Source of the DNA: Zarea fungicola
Lineage: Eukaryota > Ascomycota > Sordariomycetes > Hypocreales > Cordycipitaceae
NCBI GenBank assembly: GCA_900169235.1
Contig: FWCC01000006.1
Location: 180,205-244,204 of the forward strand
Reading direction: 5' to 3'
Length of the DNA: 64,000 nucleotides
Shown in pieces: positions 23,506 through 34,867 of this stretch; positions within the stretch are counted from its first letter, which is position 1, and the number at the start of each line of letters is the position of its first letter. Under the pieces are notes generated by a model. The model did not search any database. It saw only the letters and a list, made by a program, of their open reading frames with translations, and had not been told where the DNA came from. A program made the position numbers and the translations under genes.

Positions 23506-25343
23506 ATGGGCTTCAGATTGGCAAGTCTCTGGAAGGCCCCCGAGCTCAATCCCGTCAGTGGTAAAGCCCGTACCATCCCGGCGCTCAACCCGCTCGACAG
23601 GCATGGTCGTGTCTTTTTCTTTTCATGGCTTGGATTCATGGTGGCGTTCCTGTCTTGGTGAGTACTCTCTGCTGTCAATGCGTCTTTGATGGCGCAGGCA
23701 AATGCAACGCAAGATAAGACACAGCATGCTAACGTTGATAACAGGTACGCCTTTCCCCCGCTGGTACGATCTTTCCGAGCTGCAGCTTTGCAAAATACAA
23801 TTCCCTTACAGAGACATGTACTAATATTGAACAGCTGACTCTGACCATCAAAAAAGATCTCAAGCTCACGGCGGCGGAGATTGCCAATTCCAACATTGTT
23901 GCACTTACATCTACGTAAGTACTTCCCCAAGCTCTCGAGTCTCGACAGAGGGCAAGAGAAAAATAAAGGGAAAAAGTGAAGAAAATAAAATGAAAATAAA
24001 AACTAACAGCTCACAGTCTAATCGTTCGCGTCATCTCTGGCCCTGCGTGTGACTACTTTGGTCCTCGCATCACCTTTGCCGCCTGCCTCCTCCTCGGAGC
24101 CATCCCCTCCGCCCTCGCCGGCACTGTAACCACGGCCAACGGCCTCATCGCTCTACGCTTCTTCGTCGGCATCCTTGGCGGTACCTTTGTCCCCTGCCAG
24201 GTCTGGACCACAAGCTTCTTCGACAAGAATGTCGTTGGTACCGCCAACGCCTTGACTGCCGGTCTGGGCAATGCCGGCGGCGGCATCACCTACTTTGTCA
24301 TGCCCGCCATCTTTGACTCTCTCGTCGCTCACCAGGACCTCACTCCCCATGTCGCCTGGCGTGTTTCCTTCATCGTGCCCTTCATCCTCATCGTCACCAT
24401 TGCCATCGGCATGCTGGCCCTCTGCGATGACTGTGCGACGGGCAACTGGTCCCAGCGCCACGAGGCCGTCCAGGACAACCTCAAGCGCCGCGGCCTGGCC
24501 TCACCCAGTACGCCATCCAGCATTCAAGAAAAGACTGGCGGCGTCGTTGCCGGCACTGAACCTGCAGCGGCATCGACGCCATCTGACGGTGCCGTCGTCG
24601 TCACCCAGGAGGCTGCCCTCGCCGCCCAGATCAAGGACGAAGTCATGTGCAACGAGGCCGAGCTGAGCGACCAGGAGCTCCTCGATGTCGCCAACGGCGA
24701 AGTCATCCAGGATCCCACCCTCGGCATGGGCCTCCGCGTCATCGCCAGCCCGCAGACCATTGTCCTCGCCGCCGTCTACATGTGCTCCTTTGGCGCCGAG
24801 CTCGCCATCAACTCCATCCTCGGCGCCTACTACTTTCAAAACTTCAAGGCCCTCGGCCAGACCGGCACGGGACGCTGGGCCGCCATGTTTGGCCTCCTCA
24901 ACGTCGTCTTCCGGCCCCTCGGGGGGCTCGTCTCCGATGTGCTCTACCGCGCCACGGGCGGACGCGCCTGGACCAAGAAGATTTGGCTCAACGCCCTGGG
25001 CGTCGTCACGGGCGCCTTCCAAATCGCCATTGGCCTCACCGACCCCCACAGCCAGTCGACCATGTTTGGCCTCATTGCCGGCATGGCCTTTTTTCTCGAG
25101 GCCGGGAACGGCGCGTGCTTCTCGCTCGTGCCGCACGTCCATCCCGCGGCCAATGGCATCATCTCGGGCATTGCCGGCGCGGCGGGCAACTTTGGCGGCA
25201 TCATCTTTGCCATCATCTTTCGGTACCAGGGCACTGACTACGGAAAGACGTTTTGGGTCATTGGTGTCATTACCATTGCCGTCAATCTGCTCTCCTCGTG
25301 GGTCAAGCCCCTTCCCTCAGGGCAGATTGGCGGTGGCCGATAA
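23506..25343 (+). CDS. crnA: High-affinity nitrate transporter (NNP/NRT2 family MFS)
   Basis: Four exons: 23506-23657, 23745-23763, 23835-23914 and 24017-25343 (525 aa). The second exon is only 19 nt and encodes the YAFPPL segment in TM1. Nitrate-nitrite porter signatures are present twice: [16 protein letters not shown] in the first half and [16 protein letters not shown] in the second. The long hydrophilic central loop (about residues 225-310) between TM6 and TM7 is typical of fungal members and a known site of phosphoregulation in relatives. The plasma-membrane protein would import nitrate with protons. Its divergent partner is nitrate reductase, so co-induction by nitrate through the shared promoter is expected. 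Confidence 0.95.
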
Positions 25344-25743
25344 GACGTACAGCGATGTAGTTTTTTTTTTTTTTTCATATCTATTTGGCTATTCTTGCGA
25401 TATACCACGCCGCAGGGTCTTTCGCGATTCCGGGCTGTATTAAAACATGTCGAGTTGGAGAGATATTACACATTTGCATTCTTAGACAAGTTGGTTTTTG
25501 AATCCTTTTTTTTTTAATTTCGCCGAGAGGCAGATCCTCTATGTCTTTTTTTGTAACATTTCCCCTCCCAAAAGTAGCTGTCTATATGTGTGCAAACAAG
25601 ATTTTTTTCTTCTCTCAAAGCAGAAACGCGTTGTTTCGGTATAATCAAGAGACGTCTTTCAACCCAAAAGAAAGAAATCACAAAAAAAAAAAACTATCGT
25701 GCTGTGCAAATGGTAATGTTACTTGCGACAGTCTCTTCATGAT
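25344..25743. terminator. Convergent 3' region of nitrate transporter and ADE4
   Basis: Short convergent spacer with T-runs at about 25361-25375 and 25507-25517, and an A-run at about 25682-25693. These fit 3' UTR and poly(A)/termination sequence for the two facing genes. No coding frame is supported. Confidence 0.5.
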
Positions 25744-27938
25744 TTACCGTCCAGTAGAAATATTGTAGAGACTGTCCACAGAGTTAGTATATCGTGCAAA
25801 ATTTGACGCGTGCAAAATGTGGTTCTTCATGCCATACCTAATGTCTTCTTGACTCGTCATCAGCTCGCGCTCCGGGTCCGGCGCATTCGCCGTTCCATTG
25901 ACAGGTCCGCCATTGGCCACCAGCGTGAGCTTCTTGGCCTCGGTGCCCACCATCTCCTCCGGGTTACTCCTCTTCTTGCCCTTGGCGCGAATCTCCCTCA
26001 GATGCTGAAAGTAGCTCTCGGGGACGTCGGTCTGGTACTTGCCCGAAAAGACGCCCACCTCAAAGTCTTGAATCGGCGTCGGCTTGTCGCCGTCGTCCAG
26101 GGCGGCGAGGCACGCGGCCTTGAGGTCGTCGAGAGACTGGTAGATGAGCTCGTCGGCACCAATCTCCTTGGCAATCTGCTGCCGCGTCTTGCCGTGCGCG
26201 ACGAGCTGGCCCGGGTCGGCGAGGTCGATGCCGTAGACGTGCGGGTGCGTAATCTCTGGCGAGCACGAGGCCATGATGACCTTCTTGGCGCCGGCCTCGC
26301 GGCTCATGAGGACAATCTCGCGCGAGGTGTTGCCGCGCACAATGGAGTCGTCCACGAGGAGAACGACCTTGCCGCGAAACTCGGAGTGGATCGGGGAGAG
26401 CTTGCGGCGGATGCCCTGCTGGCGGGCCTTTTGGCCGGGCATGATGAAGGTGCGAAAGGTGTAGCGGTTCTTGACAAAGGCGTTGGACAGGGGCTTGTTG
26501 AGGCAGCTGGCCAGGACAGAGGCCGAGGTGTTGCTCGTCTCGGGGATGGGGATGACGACGTCAATCTCGTCGACGCCCTTGTCGCCGAGAATCTCCCTGA
26601 CCTTGTCGGCCAGCTTGCGGCCCATGTGTTGACGACTGCGGTGGATGGAGATGCCGTCCATGGTTGTGTCAGGACGAGAGAAGTAGACGTATTCAAAGAC
26701 GTCGGGTGTGTACGACTTGATTGGGACAATCTGGCGGAACTGGGGCTTGCCGCCCTTTTGAATAAAGACGGCCTGGCCGGGCAGGATGTCGACAATGTCT
26801 GTGAAGCCGAGCTGGGTGAGGGCGACGGACTCCGAGGCCATCATGTAGTCCTGGGCGCCATCGAGGGTGGCCGAGGGGCGAGATCCAAGGCAAAGAGGGC
26901 GGATACCATTTTCATCTCTGCGACGACAGTCAGTTGACACGTTCAAGACATAAGAGCGGTGGAGGCATGAATACCTGAAACCGAGGATACCAAAACCAGT
27001 AATCATGGCGGTGCACGCAAATCCACCGCTGCATCGCGAGTAGACTTCACGAAGACCAGCAAAAATATCGTCAACGTTGGCACGAGCTTTTCCGAGCTCG
27101 TGCAGCGCGTGTGCGTAGACGTTGAGGCTATCGAGACCACATTAGCAGATGCCGAGGAAACTCCGTCCCGGGAGAGAATTTGCATACAGAAGTTCGGAAT
27201 CGGAATCAGTATTGACATGGCGGCGGGCCTCAAGGTCAAGGAAGCTGCGAAGTTCTTCGCTGTTGACAAGGTTGCCATTGACCGCCAGACTCAAACCAAA
27301 AGGGCTGTCTGTTGGCGAAAAGGTTAGTACCCAAAACACGGGGGGTTGCGCGATATTTGGTGCAGCATACTGACTAGAGCGGCATGTTAGTATCAAAATG
27401 TAGCCCTGAAAGATTTTCTGGTTTGCAGCAACTTACCATAGAAAGGCTGAGCCTCAGATCTACATGAGACAAAGTCAGTACAGAACCGCTCACCGGCCGC
27501 CCGGAAATACTCACGCAGAAGAGGTTCCAGCCGTCGGGTAACGCACATGTGAGATACCCTGGTAGCCGGGAAGGCTCTCATGAAGAAGCGCCGGCTCCTG
27601 GAAGACCTTGGATGCCATGCCATTACCCTTCATCTGATACAGCCGTCCGCCCTGGCATACCGTGATGCCGGCGGCATCCTGTCCACGCTAGTCCGAGGGA
27701 TTAGCACCAACGAACACAGCCCATTCACGCCTCACAGGGAAACAGATAACATACGTGCTGAAGGTAGTAGAGACTCTCATGGAGCTCCACTGCAGCGGTA
27801 GTGGCTTTGGTGTCGCCGAGCTGGAGCACAAAAGAATCCAAGGTCAGTCTCAAATCCGGGGCATATGCAGGACCCGGTATCGGGACGACGTGGGGCAGAC
27901 GACAAAATACTCACCAGGATAGCGCTGATTCCACACAT
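25744..27938 (-). CDS. ADE4: Glutamine phosphoribosylpyrophosphate amidotransferase (purine step 1)
   Basis: Nine exons on the minus strand: 27938-27915, 27820-27755, 27687-27515, 27459-27437, 27373-27371, 27308-27188, 27127-26975, 26917-25838 and 25771-25744 (556 aa). The N-terminal nucleophile Cys2 (MCGISAIL) starts the glutamine amidotransferase domain; HRGQDAAG and GNLVN follow. The phosphoribosyltransferase domain has the PRPP loop [13 protein letters not shown]. The cytosolic enzyme commits PRPP to purine synthesis. The exon of three bases (TCA) is needed to give the family-conserved FYVNSPFG; without it the sequence would read FYDSPFG. The last intron (25837-25772) is a multiple of three and stop-free but has GTATGG, TATACTAAC and ACAG signals. 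An antisense frame at 25810-26937 is a shadow. Confidence 0.94.
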
Positions 27939-28808
27939 GGCTGCGGTAGATGCTAGATCGGAGAAGGCTGGAACAGCAGCAGTGACGCCGTAAAGCGATG
28001 GGCGGAAGTGAATTGCCTTTTGTTTTGATGCTGGTCTGTTGAGGCCGAGAGAATTCTCATGCCCGCCGCCTCGCAAAATATATTGGTGGGGGCGGGACAA
28101 AATAAATTTCCTGCGTCAGGTGGGGCAATTTTTTTTTGTCGGTAGTCTAGTCGGGCGACGGTTTTTGAGCGCCGTCTTGCCACCGCCCACCCGATCTGTG
28201 GTTTCTAATGCGTAATGAGAATGAATTCAGTGGGGAAATTGAATCGATGCTTTATTTTTCGTACCTTTTCGATTCCTCGACCATGTTGCGCGTCATAATC
28301 CGTGCTCTGCTGATGGACAAAAGCCTGCATCATGCATCGACAGGTCTGGCCCAAAGACATGCCACCAGATGAAGAAATATTAATTGGAACACGTGCCAGC
28401 TGACTATTATAACATCTCGGCACATTGTTGGCACGACAAAATTTACGCAAAGCTTCAGCCCATGATCTCATGATATCGAGGTCCTTGTCGAGGCAGCCCT
28501 CCCGTCTCCCATGTCCCATGTCCCTGCTCCTTCAAGTCGAGGCAGTCCAATGAGGAAGAGAATTGAATCGGACATCTACAAAGTGACCCCTGGAAAGTCT
28601 TAGCCGTGCCCATGCAACAGGAATTTTCTGGGATTTATTTTAAATTATGGACTTTTTGAGCTGGACAACCCGTCGCAGCGCCATGGACACGCTTGCAGCA
28701 GTAACCTGAGCTGGACAATCAGAAAAATTAATTCGGCAAATCTATAAACGCTATTATTATACACTCTTCGACAAAGGAAAAAATTAACAAAGCATCACAA
28801 TGTACAGT
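27939..28808. other. ADE4 promoter and ABC-transporter 3' region
   Basis: Lies upstream of ADE4 and downstream of the minus-strand ABC transporter. A CACGTG E-box is at about 28390. A T-run near 28129 precedes AT-rich sequence. No coding frame is supported. Confidence 0.45.
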
Positions 28809-31800
28809 CTAGAAAAGCAGCGACTTCTTCCACCAAGGCTTCTTCTGCGGCGTTGCTTCGCCCTCCTCAAGCACGTCATATTTGCCGACAATAGTCAAAA
28901 AGACTTCGTTGAGCGTCGTAGGGCTCACGCTATGGTGCGCGATGCCCAGCTGTTCCTTTTTCTCCTCCAAAATGAGTAAAAGCTGCCCAATCGCGCTGCC
29001 GCTCCCGCCGCTGCTTCCTCTACCGGCCTGAATAGACGAGGCGGGGATCGAGAAGCGCATCTGTCCATGAAACGTCTCCTGCTCAAACCGCGCGGCGGGA
29101 AACATCTCCGCCACCCACGCTTTCACATGCTGCATTTCCTCCTCGCTCGAGTGCGGCGCCGTCTTGCTCACCATGTGCACATGCAGCGTGTCGCCAAACC
29201 GCTGGCACAGCTGCTCCGTGCCGCCCAGTGCCAGCATCCGCTTCGCCATGATGCCTGCGCGGTTCGCCAGCGTGTCGGCCTCTTCCATGCTGTGCGTCGT
29301 GAGCAGGATCGATCGGCCTGGCACCACCGTCTCGAGCGTGCGCCACATGATGCGCTTCGCCGCGGCATCGAGACCAGACGAGGGCTCATCCAAAAGAATC
29401 ACAGACGGGTTGCCGGTGAGGGCAATAGCCAGAGACAGTTTGCGCTTGTTGCCGCCCGAAAGAGTGTGCGCCATGACGCCCACGTACGCTTCTAGACCGA
29501 CGGCCGTAATAACAGCCCTGACTTGCTCGTTGACATTGGAAATGCCGCGGATGCGTGCGTAGTGCTGGAGATGCTCGGCGACCGTCATGGAATCAATGGC
29601 ATCAAACTGTGGGCAGACGCCGAGATTGGCGCGCGCGGCTGGCCGGTTCTTGGTTACCGATGCGTTTTCCACAAACACATCACCACCTCTGCGACTCGGT
29701 GCAATGTCGCCTCGGATAAGCGAGATGGTCGTGGACTTTCCAGCACCGTTGGGGCCGAGCAGGGCAAAGACCTCGCCGCGGCCGATGCCAAAGGTGACAT
29801 TGTCGACCGCAGTCGTCTTGCCAAAGGCCTTGGTGAGGTGCTCGACACGCAGACCATCAGTTTCTTTGCCTGGTCCATCGACGCGGACCAGCTCCGCCGC
29901 CACCTCAGGATCATCGACCTCGGGGCTGATTTCGGGCCTGCCAGTCTGAAACTTGCCGTCTGTGCTCTCTGACCAAACCACCATGCTGAACCAAAAGATG
30001 CACTGTGCGATTAGATAGACGAGCGGGCCTCCGTATGCCTTCATGGACCCGGGGTCGCTGCGCAGCGCAAAGCCGTCGCACGTTGTAGAAAACACATTGA
30101 GGGCCACCATCAGCGCGCGCACCAGCGACCCGGTCGGGAAGAAGATGGCAATGACCCAGTGCCCGATCAAGATGTTGTCTTCCGACTGGGTAGGGTCCGA
30201 GTAGAGCAGGATGAACAGGTAGGCAATCAGGTAGATGGCAAATCCCAGTCCCTGAATCACCGAGGAAATAGCATACGTAGCCAGCGAGCTCTTCATGTGC
30301 AGTGACACAAAATATGTCACCAGAATCGCTGCGAGGACGTAAAAGATGAAAATCGGGAACAAGAATCCAGCATTGTACCAGATCCTTGATGACCCCGCAA
30401 AGATGCCAGCTGCAATCACCATGGATACCACCATGATGGACCCGTCAAAGATGGCATGGGCAGCCCAGACAGGGAACGCGCGAGCACCACTGGAATATTG
30501 CAGGGCACGCACACCATTGCGCTTCTCGGTGTTCGGATACAGGCCAAACAGGCCGGGGATGACAGAACACGCGAGCGCAAAGTATACAATTACTTGTAGG
30601 CCGCTACCCGTAGAGGGGGCCACGGGGGCATCAAAGCGCTTGTAGTCGGTCGCAATGGTCAGGTTGGTAAGGAGACTATCCAGAAGACTCTGGCCAAGTA
30701 CCGATGTAAACATGGATGCGTCGTCAATTTTGTACGCCAGCGTGGCAGGCGAGCTTGCATCGCCCAGCCATAAGCCAGCGGGGGTTACATTCTTGCGGTT
30801 CTCTTCAATGTAGGACTTGAACGAGTCAAGCGAGTCGACGACCTTCAAGTGGCTGTCGACACTACCTGCCAAGGTCGGGAGGATAGGCTTGAACAGATCG
30901 ACAATGGTGGAAGCACCAAACTTTGCAGATGGGCCACCAACAATAAACGCGGAGCTGAGAAGATCTGTAAAATCAGAATTTGACGTAGAGTCCTCGCTGC
31001 GGCCAATCGGTGAGCAATTGTCAGCCTTGGTATGTTTGATGAGGAGCTGAATGATGGACGCTGCCACAATGGGTATCAAAAAGGCAGCAATGTACGGAAT
31101 CCAGTTTGTCTTGAAAATGACAAATCGCTTGTGCAAAAGCACAATGGTCTGCCGAAGGAGACTGAGCTGGCGACCGTGTAGCAGCGGGAGCGGCTCCGTC
31201 GACGGCATCTTCTCGCCGACGGCGCTCTGCGCAGGGCTCATCTTGTTGTCCACGATGCTACCACCAGAAATTGCCTCTCGCATTCCGTGGTCATTAACCT
31301 CCTCGGCTAGATTCAGAAAGACGTCTTCAATGGTGGGACCAGAAAATTTGTATGGGATATTCTGCCCTTCGAGGGTGCGGATGACAGCTGCGGCCTCGGC
31401 AGCATTGGTCGCAGTGTAGGTGATGGTGTTGGACGAAACCTGTCGATCGACACCTTCCACTTGGGGAGCCTGCGCAAGCATATTCCTGGCATTGAGGACA
31501 TGCACACGGTATCCAGAGCCATACGTATCCTTGAGCTGCACAGACGAACCCTCGGCGCGGAGCCTGCCCTTGGAGAGAATGGCAATGTTGTCCGCCAGCA
31601 GGTCGGCCTCGTCAAGGAAATGGGTCGTCATGATGATTGTGCGATTTCCACGCTCTTGGAGCAGGATATCCCAGATTTTACGGCGCGAGAGCGGATCGAT
31701 GCCGGAAGAGACCTCGTCGACGCAGCACAGGGCACTGTCGCCAATCAACATCAGACCGAGCTGCAGCTTGCGCTTCTGACCGCCAGATAGCGTCTTGGCC

Positions 31801-33590
31801 TCGGCATTCGTCTTCTTCTTCAGGCCAATAGCGTGGATGAGCGTCTCGACCTGCTCCTTTGTCGCAGGGTTCGACGGCCCCTTGAGCTTGGCAAAGATTT
31901 GGAGATGCTCCTCGACGGTGAGCTCGTCCCAGAGTACATTCTTTTGCGGCGCGATGCCCAGACCGCCCGAAGTATCAATCGCGAGGTCGCCGCTCGTAAA
32001 GTTGCTAATGCCGGCAATCGCATCGAGGGTTGTGCTCTTGCCGCTACCGTTGGCGCCGAGCAGCGCCAGGATCTGGCCCTTTTTGGCCGTGAGCGTCAGT
32101 GAGTCGACGGCGACGACTTCTGGGCGCGGCGGGGACACAAAGGAAAAGAGATTGCGTAGGAAGCTAGGCTTATAGATCTTGGTCATGTTTCTAATCTGTA
32201 CTGCATCCGGTAGTGCAGAGCCGTTGGAGTCAGGGGCCGCATTCTCTCGGGTACCCGTGTTGACGCCGTGGAGCGAGCGTTCAATGAATGCTGCGAGGAG
32301 CGGGTACACGAGAATTTGGATAGCAAAGAAGACCCATAGCACAATGCCCGGGAGCTTCCATGGGCTGCTGGGGTGGGCATGCAATAGGTTTGTCGGCAAT
32401 GCCTCCTGCTCATAGCGCGCAATGTAGGTGATGAAGTAGACAAAGTTGCACGGCGTGAAGAGGAGACTGAGGACGGCCACGGTTCCGGTGCCAGGATGAG
32501 GAATCGCCTGGGCGACAATGCCGAGGACGAGCCATACCAGCGCGGTGATGATACCTGAGAGCTGTGCCTTTTTAAAGAAGCAGGCGCCCAAGAGTGACAT
32601 GGACGTCATGGCGACACCGGCCAGGATGAAGAAGGGAATCACAATGCCAAAGCTCAGATTTGTCCAAATCAGGATGCGGTTCACGATACTCGCAACGATC
32701 CATCCGGGCAGATACGTAATTATAAAGGCATTGTGATGGGACAGGAGCCGGGCCAGCTGGCAATGCCACTTTGATTGCACGGGCATCATGGCGTCAATGA
32801 GCTGCGACATGCCAATCTCGCGCTCCGTGGCGATGAAGCCCGGCATGTGGTAGCAGACGCCAATAAGCGCCATGATGAACGCGACACTTAGAAAGTTGAT
32901 GAAGGTCTTTTGATAGTCGCGGCGCACTTTGGCCTGGCGCTCGTCCTCGGTGAGGGCCGAGTAGGGGTACTGCTGCGTCTGGCTGGGCAGGGGCGCGTCC
33001 GGGGCGCTGATCTTGGCAATGGCCGCATCGACTTCGCGCTGCAGCGGCAGCCCGTAAATCTCGGCATCGTTCGTCGTCTCGTCGACCCGGAAGGAGATGC
33101 CCAGCGCAATGTCTGCGCGCAGCGTATAGTTCCAGTACCCGCCCGTGCCCTCGTTCGGCGACGCGTGAAACGAAACGGCGCCAAAGCACGGCGACGTACC
33201 CCGGATCGAGCTCTTGCACACGAAGCCAATATCAGATTCCTGCGACAGCCGCGTCGCATTCTTGCCCGCTGCGTGGACAATGTCGGCCACCGAGTCGAGA
33301 ACCTTGTCAATGTCGCCGCCGGTGTGGCCATTGTTGACGAGGATTACCGTGTTGCGGCCGCCGGTGGCGTGGCCGAGGGCGTCGCTGAGCGATTGGACGG
33401 CGTGCGGGTCGCCGATGCCGAATTTGTCGTTTACATTGTTGAATTTCTGGCCGAGACCGAGGTAGAGCGAGGAGATGATGGGGAGGACGAGGGCGCTGTA
33501 GAGGGTCGAGACGAAATGACGCTGGATTATGATTTTCAGCGTCTTATTGCGCAAGGCCCCGATTTGGTGATATAAATCCATATTAGGCAT
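28809..33590 (-). CDS. ABCA-subfamily full-size ABC transporter
   Basis: An uninterrupted frame of 1593 aa. Topology is TMD1-NBD1-TMD2-NBD2. NBD1 has Walker A GANGSGKST (about residue 510), signature LSGGQKRKL and Walker B CCVDEVSSG. NBD2 has Walker A GPNGAGKST (about 1278), signature LSGGNKRKL and Walker B VILLDEPSSG. The large soluble loop after the first helix, the second one between residues about 870 and 1000, and the LSGGxKRKL signatures are ABCA traits; ABCA proteins move lipids across membranes. The loops contain several N-glycosylation sequons. The first ATG at 33590 is followed by a second at 33581. No intron is visible over 4.8 kb. The cargo is unknown. Confidence 0.93.
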   Translation of the reverse strand: MPNMDLYHQIGALRNKTLKIIIQRHFVSTLYSALVLPIISSLYLGLGQKFNNVNDKFGIGDPHAVQSLSDALGHATGGRNTVILVNNGHTGGDIDKVLDSVADIVHAAGKNATRLSQESDIGFVCKSSIRGTSPCFGAVSFHASPNEGTGGYWNYTLRADIALGISFRVDETTNDAEIYGLPLQREVDAAIAKISAPDAPLPSQTQQYPYSALTEDERQAKVRRDYQKTFINFLSVAFIMALIGVCYHMPGFIATEREIGMSQLIDAMMPVQSKWHCQLARLLSHHNAFIITYLPGWIVASIVNRILIWTNLSFGIVIPFFILAGVAMTSMSLLGACFFKKAQLSGIITALVWLVLGIVAQAIPHPGTGTVAVLSLLFTPCNFVYFITYIARYEQEALPTNLLHAHPSSPWKLPGIVLWVFFAIQILVYPLLAAFIERSLHGVNTGTRENAAPDSNGSALPDAVQIRNMTKIYKPSFLRNLFSFVSPPRPEVVAVDSLTLTAKKGQILALLGANGSGKSTTLDAIAGISNFTSGDLAIDTSGGLGIAPQKNVLWDELTVEEHLQIFAKLKGPSNPATKEQVETLIHAIGLKKKTNAEAKTLSGGQKRKLQLGLMLIGDSALCCVDEVSSGIDPLSRRKIWDILLQERGNRTIIMTTHFLDEADLLADNIAILSKGRLRAEGSSVQLKDTYGSGYRVHVLNARNMLAQAPQVEGVDRQVSSNTITYTATNAAEAAAVIRTLEGQNIPYKFSGPTIEDVFLNLAEEVNDHGMREAISGGSIVDNKMSPAQSAVGEKMPSTEPLPLLHGRQLSLLRQTIVLLHKRFVIFKTNWIPYIAAFLIPIVAASIIQLLIKHTKADNCSPIGRSEDSTSNSDFTDLLSSAFIVGGPSAKFGASTIVDLFKPILPTLAGSVDSHLKVVDSLDSFKSYIEENRKNVTPAGLWLGDASSPATLAYKIDDASMFTSVLGQSLLDSLLTNLTIATDYKRFDAPVAPSTGSGLQVIVYFALACSVIPGLFGLYPNTEKRNGVRALQYSSGARAFPVWAAHAIFDGSIMVVSMVIAAGIFAGSSRIWYNAGFLFPIFIFYVLAAILVTYFVSLHMKSSLATYAISSVIQGLGFAIYLIAYLFILLYSDPTQSEDNILIGHWVIAIFFPTGSLVRALMVALNVFSTTCDGFALRSDPGSMKAYGGPLVYLIAQCIFWFSMVVWSESTDGKFQTGRPEISPEVDDPEVAAELVRVDGPGKETDGLRVEHLTKAFGKTTAVDNVTFGIGRGEVFALLGPNGAGKSTTISLIRGDIAPSRRGGDVFVENASVTKNRPAARANLGVCPQFDAIDSMTVAEHLQHYARIRGISNVNEQVRAVITAVGLEAYVGVMAHTLSGGNKRKLSLAIALTGNPSVILLDEPSSGLDAAAKRIMWRTLETVVPGRSILLTTHSMEEADTLANRAGIMAKRMLALGGTEQLCQRFGDTLHVHMVSKTAPHSSEEEMQHVKAWVAEMFPAARFEQETFHGQMRFSIPASSIQAGRGSSGGSGSAIGQLLLILEEKKEQLGIAHHSVSPTTLNEVFLTIVGKYDVLEEGEATPQKKPWWKKSLLF

Positions 33591-34867
33591 CTTTTAATTT
33601 AAAGCCCTGCAGGGGCTATATCACGGGGTCGAGTCAAAATATTGGTGGTAGAAATGTGACGTAAGGGGAAGACTTGTCGGAATTTGTATAGACTGATGGT
33701 GTTGCTGAAGACGGATTGCCAACACCAGCGACAAATGTGACAATATGTATAGAGAGCTTTGGATAGCACAATTATCTTGGAGATCCAAGAGGATAGCCAA
33801 GTTAAAAACAAAAATTTTGGAACTCAAGGTCAATATAAGCTTGTGATCCTCGCTGCCCTCATCTTACACAGCCTGCACGAAGCTGAGGCTTGCACGTCGG
33901 ATCCCCACCGCGCCGCCCCAGCATAGTGCTCGTACTAACCGTATCAAGGCGAATGCTGCGCTACCACCAAATGGCCAAGGCTGGGCGAAAAAGACAGTGT
34001 GACGTTTTACTGGGGCGGGGCTGAGATCGAGGGATACGGTCGTGCGAAGACGATGAATACGGGCATGTACAAGTGGGTTCTCTCCCACACCACTGTCTCG
34101 CTCAATTGGGCTAAATGGCCTGCGGCTCCTTCTTGGCGGGCGAATGAGTGGTAATTTGCTCGGAGAGGCTTCAACATGATAGGCTTAGCTGATGACGACT
34201 CCCCATTTCTTATTCCTCGTTTTTTGGTGTCTGAAGCCTCGGTGAGGCAGCAACATTTCGGCCGGTACCTGATGCCGTTAGGGATCAGCAGATAATCGGC
34301 AGTCCATTTTTCAACAAGGGCAGATAGCATAGGACAGGCAGAGAAGCATTACAGAGGCAAGTGGCTGTGAGGCGAGTGGCTGTGAGGCTAATCATAAGGC
34401 TCTAGTCCACTACTGAGAGCCAAGACTTGAACTTGTACAAGTTTCGTTTATGTCGTTTTCTGTCAGCCAATCAAACTCGACGTTGAAGCACGGCGGTTGT
34501 AGATGTGATCATCTCCTACATGTTAACGACGATTACAAATTACAACACATAAATAAATAAATAAAGAATTCGCCTTCTCTATTATTTTCCTCTTCGATAC
34601 CAAAATTATATCAAGATACATCACTGATAATTAGGCCCAAACGACTAGGGAAAATAAGGCTGTCTGACCAAGTGCACTCAGTGCTCAACTAATCAGAAGA
34701 AAGTAAATCTAATTTCTTACACCAGCGCTGTGGCTGTAGTCCAACTCTGGCTATCAGTTTATGTCATGTGTTACCTTCTGCTCAGCCCAGTACACTACTA
34801 TTTATTAATGGGCCAAACATGCCCTTCGAGCTATAAATACTGCTAGTACACACGAACCACTTGTCCT
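33591..34867. other. Intergenic region upstream of the ABC transporter
   Basis: 1.3 kb between two minus-strand genes. It holds a small direct duplication GAGTGGCTGTGAGGC-like near 34355-34390 and an AAATAAATAAATAA run near 34549-34565. No gene is supported. Confidence 0.5.

Noticed and set aside
25810..26937. 375-residue plus-strand frame
   Set aside because: Exact antisense of ADE4; Arg/Leu/Val-rich composition with no domain. The opposite strand is conserved.
32910..33575. 221-residue plus-strand frame
   Set aside because: Antisense of the ABC transporter without independent support.
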